From the NCBI GenBank assembly GCA_914767885.1, contig CAJZBQ010000029.1:434001-498000 (forward strand): a stretch of 64,000 bases of DNA. Reading direction: 5' to 3'. Source of the DNA: Blepharisma stoltei (taxonomy: Eukaryota; Ciliophora; Heterotrichea; Heterotrichida; Blepharismidae). The translations under genes were made by a program, and so were the position numbers. Below the pieces are notes generated by a model. The model had not been told where the DNA came from, did not search any database, and saw only the letters and a list, made by a program, of their open reading frames with translations. Shown here piece after piece: positions 11,797-21,221 of this stretch (positions within the stretch are counted from its first letter, which is position 1; the number at the start of each line of letters is the position of its first letter).

Positions 11797-11934
11797 AATT
11801 CTAATTATTTCATATATAAATATTATTTTAAATAAATATTTAGCGCCAATTATTCGAAGAACCTGCTGTTACTGATGGTCTACTTCGGAGGATTGAGCAG
11901 ATGATTCATTAAAGCGCCATCCAAATGAAAGGCG

Positions 11935-12206
11935 TGCGAAGAAAAAAAATTATATATAAGTTTTATATTAAAAATCCTAATTTAAGCAAATATTAATTTA
12001 ATTTTAAAATTTATTTTTTAAAATACAATTTATTAAAATTAAACAGAATTAGCTCGAGATTTCATTATGCTAATTATCACTTATATATCAATTTTTTTCA
12101 CTCACGGAGGGAAGGTTTTTGGGCAAAAAATAGGGATTTTTCCAATGGTTTTGTTCACTCATGGAGGGGGGGAGTGAGAAACAAAAAATTTGTTCACGGA
12201 GGGAAG
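11935..12206. mobile_element. CTCC/GGAG MITE, decayed copy with doubled right end
   Basis: Carries the MITE interior (TCCTAATTT, CAGAATTAGCTCGAGATTTC, TTATATATCAATTTTTT) and two successive right ends: TCATGGAGGGGGGGAG followed by TGA at ~12175, then TTCACGGAGGGAAG followed by TAA at ~12207. The left terminus is not clear. The doubled end suggests nested or slipped insertion. Confidence 0.55.
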
Positions 12207-12727
12207 TAAGAACTGAAATATGAAAGTAATTTGTAATTAAGAATTGAGATCTCTATTACTTTTAAAAATAAACTAATCCCTCCGAGCAAAATATATACAT
12301 TAAAATGGCGACACGCGCTAACCAGCAGCATCTTAAACGAAATAAATACTTTTCTTAGATTTTGCATCTATGGCATGTATCAAATAGAATATTATTTTTG
12401 GCTTTTATTTCCATTTTTTCTACTTGATCATAATGTTGGTAACTATTTGCTTGATATAGAGGTGCATTTGGCTTTCAACAATACAAACAAGTAAATTCTT
12501 GATTTAAGTACGCTGCATGGATAAAATATTGTCTTCTGCAATAATTACATTTATATAAAAAATCAACCTTTCCAAATGTACAAATATTTCTGCTATAGCT
12601 AAGCCTCCCGATTTTAATGTTAAAGTTAATAGATTTCGCAAGTGTCATAAGAGATCATATATAGTGACTATTTGTCTCATTTTCGACTCTCTGTAAAATG
12701 TTGGTTTAGATAATTTGCATAAATTTT
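12207..12727. other. AT-rich intergenic region, nothing recognised
   Basis: About 500 bp with no supported gene. It includes a weak CCCTCCGAGCAAAAT phrase near 12277 that may be a trace of a MITE end. Confidence 0.4.
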
Positions 12728-12929
12728 TTTATATAAATGCTATCGTTATTTGCAGATTTTTGAACTTTACCACGTAAGTGTGGAATTTTTTCCGCGTGTG
12801 AAAAGGTGATTTCACGTCAGAGCCCTTTTGATTTCACATGTGGAATCCTCTTTTCACACGCGGAAAAAATTCCACACTTAGGTGGTAAAGTTCAAAAATC
12901 TGCAAATAACGATATAATTTATATTTAAA
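12728..12929. repeat. Long inverted repeat (about 65-bp arms)
   Basis: The arm at 12741-12805 (starting TATCGTTATTTGCAG) is repeated inverted at 12850-12914 with two or three mismatches by eye, and the similarity continues more weakly outward (ATAAATG against ATTTATA). The spacer is about 44 bp. The element lies just downstream of the pseudokinase stop codon. It could be a MITE, a TA-flanked IES in intergenic DNA, or a hairpin in the 3' untranslated region. Confidence 0.65.
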
Positions 12930-13036
12930 AAAATAATTATTACCTAAAATTTTTGATAAGCAAGCTTTTATATTTGGAACTTTACAAAAAACTTTAAGTG
13001 GATAGGAATTTAACAACATGCCATACTCTGATATTT

Positions 13037-14358
13037 TTATTTTTCTAGTGATAAATTTTGGTGTGACTTATAATATATTTCTTGAAATTGGAAAATAAAT
13101 TTTAGCTCAATTTTTGAAAAAATAAAGCTTATAAATATAAATATAGCTGCCAATTCATCTAAAACTTTATGTATATTTTTTACGGCAGAAATTACAAAAG
13201 CATCTTCAAGATTTATAAAATTAGGCCTTTTTGCTTCATCATCTTCAAGCATATACCATAAAAGGTCTTTTACCCTTTGAGAGTATCTTAGATCATAAAT
13301 TCTTAGTGCTGTTTTGTACTTAAGCGCATTTAAATCTGCCAATTCATCTAATTTTTTCAAGCTTGCCATATAAAGAAACGTTAATCCTAGTGAATACACG
13401 TCAGATTTAAAAGGATCATACTTAGCTTTATAGAGGTTATTTTGTGACGAAGAATAAAGTGCTTTTAATTTAGGGCTCAAAAACAGCGGAGTCCCTACAA
13501 CTGTATAGGCATATCCCTAAGATAGCCCGATATAGGCGAGGGATAGAGCCCAAGCGGAAAGAGGCTTATTTGCCACTTACCACTTGGTTCGATTATCTGA
13601 GTTGATCGGACCAAGTGGGAATTTTTGGTCTCTTTCCCTCGCCCATATGGGCTATCTTATGGATATGCCTATATATTCTTCTTGCTGTGCATCTAGTAAA
13701 GCATGTCCAAAGCCAGTCACTTTTAAAGTTCCATCATTCCCTATAATAATATTTTGGGGTTTTATATTTCTATGGGCTATTTCTCGTTCTTGTAGATATG
13801 AGTAAGCTTGGATGAGGGATTTAAAGTAATTTCATAGATCTTCTTCAGACCAGTATTTATTAAAATGTATTCTTCTGTCTATTTCATTCGACAAATCTCC
13901 TGAAGGGAGGTATTCCATTAATAAAAGGATGAATTTGTCATTAGGCGTTGATATGCCATATAATTCTATAGTCAGATGCTCATATCGTTGAGGATTAATT
14001 GAAGCTGCCTAATCAGTTCAGAGACTGGAATTTGCTAAATTTGGGGCATGATCCAAAAAATAATAGATATTTGAAACTTAGGAATAGGCTGATACCCAAA
14101 TGAGAAAAAATTCAATTCTTGAGGGCTCAGAGCAGCTCAGGTATAGTCAAAATTACATTAGAGCTCAGGCCATACCAAATTTGGATGCTTAAGTGTAGCA
14201 ATTTTAAATGCATCTATTTCCTTATCCGATTGAAATTTTAGTTTCTTTATAGCAATTTCTTGTCCTGTCGATTTTAAAATTGCTTTGAAGATGTCTACTG
14301 AGTCTGTTTTGTAGATTGTCTCTTGTTTAGTATAGTGACTTATTGGTGTGCTGCCCAT
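13037..14358 (-). CDS. Protein kinase-like protein, predicted pseudokinase (interrupted gene)
   Basis: Minus-strand protein kinase fold in order: MGSTPIS (a possible N-myristoylation site), AIKKL with the ATP-site Lys, LKHPNL, LLMEYLPSGDL, EEDLWNYF (Trp from TGA), IAHRNIKPQN, TLKVTGFGHA, then TVVGTPLFLSP and DVYSLG. The catalytic HRD reads HRN and DFG reads GFG, so both key Asp residues are missing and a catalytically dead kinase is expected. Two interruptions occur. A TA-bounded hairpin at 13506-13671 splits EEY from TVVGTP, and removal restores frame. A segment at 14009-14175 splits HPNL from AASINPQ and has GT...AG ends. The C-terminus is a hydrophobic/aromatic extension (IFIFISFIF). Role unknown; pseudokinases usually scaffold or regulate. 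Confidence 0.7.
13506..13671. mobile_element. TA-flanked foldback element in the pseudokinase gene
   Basis: The 166-bp segment begins TAGGCATATCC and ends GGATATGCCTA; about 46-bp arms pair with a few mismatches, and a nested hairpin (CCACTTGGT / ACCAAGTGG) lies inside. It is flanked by TA. Excision that leaves one TA joins the codons for QQEEY directly to TVVGTP, as expected for the activation segment. It is less AT-rich than its surroundings and non-coding. Candidate IES of MITE origin. Confidence 0.75.
14009..14175 (-). other. GT-AG segment in the pseudokinase gene, possible intron
   Basis: On the minus strand it starts GTATGG and ends GATTAG; removal gives HPNL-AASINPQRYEHL in frame with no stop. 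Unlike most interruptions here, no TA or TNA pair restores the frame. At 167 nt it would be a very long intron if this is a heterotrich, where known introns are 15-16 nt. An IES sitting inside a tiny intron is an alternative. Confidence 0.45.
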
Positions 14359-14483
14359 TTTTGCTCAATTCTACAATTATTTATTATAATTATATAAAGG
14401 TAATTTATATATGCATGAAGCTATATCAATTAGCAAGTAGCTATTAGTCAACAAAAATTTACGATTATATTAAATTATCCTCA

Positions 14484-14793
14484 CTCTCCCAGTCTTTGAG
14501 CAATAAATCCATTGGAAAATCCCTATTTTTTGCTAAAAGCCTCCTCCGGAAAAAAAAATATGATAAAATATTTTGATATATAAGTGATAATTAGTATAAT
14601 TAAATATCTAGATAATTCTGCTTGATTTTAAATAGCTTGCATTTTAAAACATAAATTTTTCAAATTAAATTAATTTTTACTTTTCAATTTGGAATTTTTA
14701 AATTTGGAAAAAAAATTATTATGAAAATTATATATAAAATTTTTAAAAAAAAAAATAATTAAACAAAATATTTTTATTTACTCACTGGGCAAG
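14484..14793. mobile_element. CTCC/GGAG MITE, diverged copy
   Basis: Flanked by TCA (14481-14483 and 14794-14796). The left end reads CTCTCCCAGTCTTTGAGC, and then AAATCCATTGGAAAATCCC and the family interior (TGATATATAAGTGATAATTAG). The right end is ACTGGGCAAG. The terminal G/C runs are short. It matches the variant at 40653-40953. Confidence 0.65.
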
Positions 14794-15417
14794 TCAGAAT
14801 TCCATAAATGCTAAAAAAGACCTGCTTTATGAGCGGTTTAAACTGTTATTGGCAGATATAATAAGAAATTATTTTTATTTGTGTGATTTTACTAGGGCAA
14901 GGTATACCTTTTGATTAATGAGATTTGCATAACTTGTTCCTATTAAGAGATTTCCTATTAAGAGCATCTGCCTTTTCTTTGTAAGAGCTTTAATAGGCAG
15001 CTATTCGCAGTGCATTAACTCAAGGACTATATCCTCTTAAGCATTTCTCTGGAGTTTTTCATTGAAAAAGTTGATAATGATAAGGGAATAGTAAAATTGA
15101 TAAGCAAATAATTATAAATTCATAAAATTGTGAAAAAATTGCCTAATAAAAGCACTTTAAACAATGGATTGATAAGCCTAAGAGGACTTACTAAGTTTTT
15201 TATGTTTATCTGTTTAATTATTTGATATAAATTGGATTTCAAACAGCTCATTTAAGTATATAAATATATAGTCAATGCAGTAATAGTCAAAATTATTTCC
15301 CCATAATATATTATTTCAATAAAAATTGCTAGAATATAATTAATCTTATTAATTTATTTTAATTTAATTTCTATTATAAGAAGCCTAATAGCTTTATTCA
15401 CTTTATAGGCATATTTA

Positions 15418-16339
15418 TTATATAAAATTGCATTTAGTTATCACTCTTTCGATTTCTGCAACCTTTTTCTTCATAAAAAATTTATAAATCGATTTGCCAA
15501 TCCCAAAATAAATAGATCCACTATAATAAGCTCATTGATATATTTTAAATCCAGCAATTCGATTAATTTGGCCTATATTTTCTCATGTAAAAGAATCTTT
15601 TATTCCACTTACATTTATCATTCTTTTACTATCAATTAAATAAGCCCTATCTTCATATCTAAATAATATTTTAGCTGAGTGCATAGCTAATTCTAAAGGA
15701 ATTTCACTATAAATGTTTGAAAAAATATCATAAGAATAAATTTTACTTACTTCATACTCTGCAATCAAAATTTCATCAAAAAATTCTGTAATGAATAAAT
15801 AAAGAGAAGGCTCAGGTAAATTCGCTAACCTCATTCATTTATTTTGTAAAAAATCAAACTTCCTAGCATTATTTAAAGGAATAGGATATAAATCAAATCC
15901 ATATCGGCTTCCTCCGAATATATAAACTGCATTTTCATAATAAATTCCTGTTCCCCCAAAGCAAGGAATCCCATCAGGTAGCTTCTTTATCCTATTATAT
16001 GAGTTTAATATATAAGCTGATCCAGAAAATGAATAATCAGCCAATTCAAACCCATAGCAAAACAATTCATCATTAGGAAGAGAGCATATGCAGGGCGGAG
16101 ATTTTATTCTAATTCATAATAATTGGAAATTGGGGTCTTTAATTTTTTTTCTTTAATTAAAAATTCCGATTACTATTAATGAGTTTACATTTTTCTAAGA
16201 CTTTATATTGATACTTTGAAGAAACAAACGTTTCTAGATTAGTTTTGATGTAGTAGGACATATCAAAACCCTGGAAAAGAAATAAACTTTTGGATTCCAT
16301 TTGAGGTTCGACTTCAATCTTTTTAAGAAGCAAACTCAT
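15418..16339 (-). CDS. Kelch-like repeat protein, family B divergent member
   Basis: A minus-strand frame from ATG at 16339 (MSLLLKKIEVEPQMES) to TAA at 15418, about 300 residues. TGA is read as Trp at NKWMRL, FTWENI, YQWAYY and LLWIRI. Family landmarks are CICSLPNDELFCYG, GGTGIYYENAVYIFGG, RKFDFLQNKW and AYLIDSKRM. One frame inconsistency lies near 16145-16160, between SNRNF and KDPNFQ, in an A/T run; either a short TA-bounded IES or a one-base change would explain it. No signal peptide. Function unknown. Confidence 0.65.
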
Positions 16340-16735
16340 TTTTCATATTTATCCAATAAAGTTCAACTTGATGAATAGATTTAGGGAAATTTACAATAAA
16401 TTATTTATATCTATTGATGGATTAAATTTTATACTAAATCACTGAAAAGTAGGAGAAAACAAGAATTATTTTATGATTTATTTTAATGATTTTTGAAATA
16501 AATTAATTTTTATCTTTAAGATAAGTTAATTATTAATATAATAAAAATCATTTTAGACAAGTTAATTACAAGATTATAAAATTTACAGAAAATATGGGAT
16601 TTTTAAAACAAAATTACCAACTACTCAATTACAAATAAATTAAACTTTTTCTTTGTTGAAAGAGTAAAGATTACTATATAGTGCTATTTTGCTTAAATAA
16701 TTAAAAATTGTCTAAAATACATTAAAGCAGAGTAT

Positions 16736-19700
16736 TTATACCATCCTTGGAGCATTCAAAGTATTTGGATTGGATAAAATATTAGCTACGACTTCTTCAT
16801 CTTCAGGCTCCGGGTAAACTTTAGCATCTTCTTGCTGCTTCTTTTTATGTGGAAACAGCTCAGATTTAGCAATTATACTCGAAGCTTTCCCAAAAGTAAA
16901 TGCAAATTTAAACAGTAATTTTGTATTATCAGTCGCATAAATGACATTTTCTTATTTTTTTACAAATTTTAATTTTTAGTGTTATACAAGGATTTTTATT
17001 TGAAAATTTTGACTAAATTTATTACTTCTCCTATATCTTTTGATGGCTTTTTGGTCAGCATGCAAGGAAATTTCTTTTGTAAGATATATCCAAAGACAAT
17101 CAAGCAGGTTCATCCAGAAAACAATAGCGGTGTTCAAATAAAATATATCTTCCTATAGAAATTTAGGTGCAGTCTGCATGCTAAGCTGTATTTTCTATAG
17201 TAAAATCTTTATATTAATAAATTTGAATTTTAATTAAATTAAAAACTGTATAAGAAATATTGTCCAAAAGTAAATTAAGGGTCGATAAGCCTGAAATCCA
17301 CAAAACTCCAAACAAGCTTATTCCAAGCCATAAGCTGAATCTATGATAATTATAAGGCTTATGGAAATAAATAAAAGTTATATATATTGCAATGATTGCT
17401 ATAAATAAAAGCCCATGAATACTTGAGCTCGCTCTTTTAAGTGTTTTGTTAAAAACAATAAGTCATATTTCAAAAACAGTTTTTACCATTAAATGCAATG
17501 GCGAAGTTTTTACATGAAGCATTGGCTGAAGCTCTTGCCAGAGTGGTCTACAAAATACAGCTAAAGGATGATAAATCAATATAGCAACTCCTGATAAAAC
17601 CGCAAATGCAATATGCATCCCATCTCAGCAAAATTGTGTACAGTCTTTTCATAGAAAACTATCAGTGAAATTTTCACCTATGGATTCGTCACATACAAAG
17701 ACGTCTAATAAAATAGAAATTATGGGGATAAATAATAAATTTCCGAGGATTGGCATCATACTTTCAGAAAATTGGACAAGTAGCTTAAAGAGAGATGATT
17801 TAGGAAAGACTGCGTCAAGCTGAAATAGCACAACACCACAGAGGATGAGTCATAAAAGGGTTAAGCCATAGGTGCAACTATTCTCAATATATATTGGATA
17901 AATAATAAAAAATAGATAAAAATCATGTTTTATTTTTAATTAAGCTCATTTTTCATTATATTTAATTGCTATTTTAATAACTATTTTATAATTAAAATCC
18001 AAAAAACATTCCCTTTCATATGATAAATGCTATCCAAATTCAAAGAAAACCCATCTCCAACATGCCCCACTAGAGAGCTTATTGCTTTTACATCAGGCCC
18101 CATCGATATAATCTGAAAAAACTCTATCAAAATTGTAATCCCAACAATAAAATCCTCATAAGAAATTTCCTTTTTCATAGTCAGCATCTCAATCTTTATA
18201 TGCCATCATTTTTTTCATATAATGAAAGTCAAAATCGCTGTTATAAACGCAATAAAAAAACAAAGGCAAAATACTATCCCAATCCCCATAAATTTCCTAC
18301 TAATTGATTTTTTTTCTATATATATCTGGCATAATTACAATATTTTTCTATAAAATTCTCCCTTTGACAAAAGTTCTGACCTTAGAGCTTGGGAATGGAC
18401 AATCCACTATAACTACCCTTTCATCAGATGGCTTCTCAGTTGTATTGCCAGCATATAACAGTGGTCTAACAGTAGCTATCATATTAGCGCTCCAAGGCGA
18501 ATAAATAATTGAATCATAAATCGTGATATTCCCTGTATCAGGATCAATCATTGAGCTTTGGAACACCATTGAATGGGTAAGTCTATCATTAGTCCCTTCA
18601 TTAATTTTTACAGACCCTGAACATCCTATAAAAGACACAAATCTTATAATTTTCATAAGAGCGCCTGGATCTTTATAGTTTAGGCCATTATTTACCATCC
18701 AGTCTAAAGCTTGAGCTATTAGAGTCACTGCATCATAAAAATTGCAGGCTAAATAATTGCTGAGCCGAGGTTTTCCGCCATATAAGCTTATGATTTTGGC
18801 TTCTACTCAGTCTCCGACCGTGCCTATATACTCTTCTTGATGCATTCTGACTGCAGGAACTCCAAGCTCAATCCTTTCTGCTAAATTTCCATATGTATAT
18901 GTAGCTGAATACAGACTTGTCATAACATCGTCCATGGCGAAATAAAAAAGAAGGTCGCCTTTGCGCATTCCCATAGAATAGAACATAGTGATTACTTCAA
19001 TGCTTAAATGGGCTTCTAATACCAAAATTACTAGTCTGGCATTTGAAGTAATAACTTCGTCTAGGACGTATTGATAAGATGCCAGGCTATCGTAGCCTGC
19101 AGGCAATGACCTTAAGTGCTTATCGTTCATAATTTTTAGATTCTGGAGCTTCGCTCCTTCTACAAAGCTATTGTACCAATTATTACCAAATGTATCGTTT
19201 TGATACAAAACTGCACATTTATCTCACCCTAATACCTTTAAAACTCCAGCTGCTCTAACTGCAAGATCATGATTAGATATACAAACTCTTGCAAATTTTG
19301 GAAAATCTGTAATTGATGATAACGTGTCATCTGAAGCTGCAGCAGAAATTACAGGAATCATAACGTTTAAGTCAGCCAAGGTGTGCTTTATTAGTTGTAT
19401 GGTTGTGTCAGACACGTAAGGAGGGATGAATGACACTCCTAAATCATTCAATCGTGACCCATAGCAAGATAAAGAATATTCTTCATCAAATTCATCGACT
19501 CCACAGTCAAATGGGTTTACTTGAAGATAATAATTTTTAAGAATTTCGTGACTTGCGTTAATTTCGTCGACTGCGATAAACGTCCCGCGATTGTACTCAC
19601 CGTTGTCTCTTGCAGGATGCTCATCTATATTATAAGTTCCACTATTAACACTAAATTCGATGACTTTTTTCTTATTTATAGGAGGTGCTAATACCCCTCC

Positions 19701-20642
19701 AGGGTATGTTATGCTTGATACCGAATAATAATATTCATTTTTTACATAGCCGACTTGGTTTTTTGAGTTTGCTATATTTATAAGTTTTAATGTGTCGGTG
19801 CAATAATTTTCATAGCAAATATTTTGCAGATATTCTTTTGATTCAACATTATCATCAAATGTGTCAAGTTGTTCGATTGTTCGGTTTAAAAAGCTGACAA
19901 TTGAATCAAGAATAGTGCAGTTTATACCACTACTAAGTTGAGTTTCGTATAATATCAGAGAGCCTTCGTAATTTACTTGCTTTCCTGAAGATTCATCCAG
20001 AAAAACCATGCTATCATTTCCTAAAAGATTTTTCGAATTTAATAGTTCGACAATCTGGCTACCTATATCTTCACCGGTGAAAATATAATAATATTTAGAT
20101 CCTAAAGGAAATACAACCCTATTTATTAAATTTTCCATATTTGTATTGTCCTCTATTATTAAATACGTTGTTTTGTCCAGTTCAACTTCTTCCATAAACA
20201 CCCTATTATCAAAACTTACAAAAACAGTTCCATTCTTTCAATTGTAATATTTTGATATAGAGTTTATGGATTTTCCATATGATTTTCTGGCAATTTTTAA
20301 GCCAAAAGTCCAATCATAATAGTAAGCTGATAAATCTTCAGTGATAAAATGCAAAATTTGGTTTTCTCAAGCAAATTTTGAGATTTCATAATGAGAAGCT
20401 GAATTTGTTGTCAGGTCGAAAAGCATGATGTCATGGCCTAATAGTAGCAACTCTTGGAAAAGTGGCTGAATTTCGTTTCCGCGTAGAAAAAATATTCTTG
20501 ACTTATAATGCTCGTAGAAGATATTTCCATATAATTTTGATTCTGAGGATTCATTTGACTCATATATAAAAATAAAGTCGTGAGCTTGGCATAGTAAGAA
20601 ATTTAAACTCACAAAAATGAGCATTAGCGCTTTGATTTTCAT
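16736..20642 (-). CDS. Multi-pass receptor with ANF/periplasmic-binding-type ectodomain
   Basis: Minus-strand gene of about 1,200 codons. It starts with a signal peptide (MKIKALMLIFVSLNFLLCQA). The ectodomain to about residue 770 has the type I periplasmic-binding/ANF-receptor pattern: RGTFIAVDEINA, VSFIPPYVSD, VMIPVISAAASDD, FARVCISNHDLAVRA, CAVLYQNDTFGNNW and NFYDAVTLIAQALDWM. TGA is Trp at AWENQ, NWKNG, LGWDK and GDWVE. Then come about eight hydrophobic spans (FCLCFFIAFITAILTF, ILGNLLFIPIISILL, GLLFIAIIAIYITFIY and others) and a charged tail (KKKQQEDAKVYPEPEDEE). The frame is broken four times in the membrane part; each break is repaired by removing a TA-bounded segment. The layout resembles class C GPCR-type receptors, but membrane-family identity is not proven. 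It probably senses an extracellular ligand. Confidence 0.7.
16940..16998. other. TA-bounded IES candidate, 59 bp (receptor gene)
   Basis: Minus strand: the codons for NLVKIFK reach TA, and after the segment the frame continues YATDNTKLLFKF. Removing 59 bp with one TA gives an open frame into the cytoplasmic tail. The segment is AT-rich and non-repetitive. Confidence 0.6.
17198..17217. other. Short frame-breaking TA-bounded segment (receptor gene)
   Basis: About 17-20 bp between the codons for NLIKIQIY and RKYSLACRL on the minus strand. More than one TA pair would restore the frame, so the exact limits are uncertain. It may be a very short IES or a tiny intron. Confidence 0.35.
17915..17988. 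other. TA-bounded IES candidate, about 74 bp (receptor gene)
   Basis: Splits a transmembrane segment on the minus strand: NVFWILI on one side, FFIIYPIYIENS on the other. Several TA pairs give an open frame; 17915-17988 is one. The segment is extremely AT-rich and has several stops. Confidence 0.5.
18325..18352. other. 28-bp TA-bounded IES candidate (receptor gene)
   Basis: Between the codons for FVKGRIL and EKKSISRKF (minus strand). Removing these 28 bp within a TATATA context joins the ectodomain to the first membrane span without a stop. The length equals the shortest well-populated IES class of Paramecium; whether that comparison holds in this lineage is unknown. Confidence 0.55.
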
Positions 20643-20657
20643 TATTTATATAGTAAA

Positions 20658-20966
20658 ATGAAACAATATCTATTTTGGATAAAGAATATTTTAAGAGATG
20701 TTGATTTAGATAAAGCCAGCTTAGATTTTTTATTTATTTAAGAATTTAAGGTTATTCCATTTTTTGGCCAGTTAATAAATGCTAGATTATGGAGTAATCG
20801 AAATAGGATGAAATTTTGTGAAGAATTTTATAATAGAATATCTAAAATTCCTTTATCAGGAAATGGGAAATTTTCAGTAGATATACTTATAGATAGCTAT
20901 TTGGGATTTTATAAGAAAAGTTGGAATTATCAAAATGAGTTTCAAATTCTGAAAATCGTAATTTAA
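20658..20966 (+). pseudogene. Unknown gene, one in-frame TAA
   Basis: A plus-strand frame MKQYLFWIKNILRDVD ... NEFQILKIVI, about 100 residues, with a single TAA after DFLFI. The rest is open and coding-like (FFGQLINARLWSNRNRMKF). No family recognised. It starts 15 bp from the receptor start codon in the opposite direction, so the two could share a promoter region. The stop could be a decay mark or belong to a very small IES. Confidence 0.4.
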
Positions 20967-21221
20967 TCTAAAATCTATGGCTAGAATAATAGCATTAGCT
21001 TAAGTTGATATAGCTTTTTATTAAAATCCATCTATAGATAGCTAATGCTGTTTGACACAAGAAATCGAACTAGCAACATTCACACATGCTGCTTTATTTT
21101 AAGTCAACTAATTTATTTTATTATATACTCATACTTAGGATAAAAAAATTTAAGATATTTTTTATACTATAAGCCCTTAATAAAATAAGCTGATAAGAAA
21201 TTAATAGCTTTCTAAAAATAT

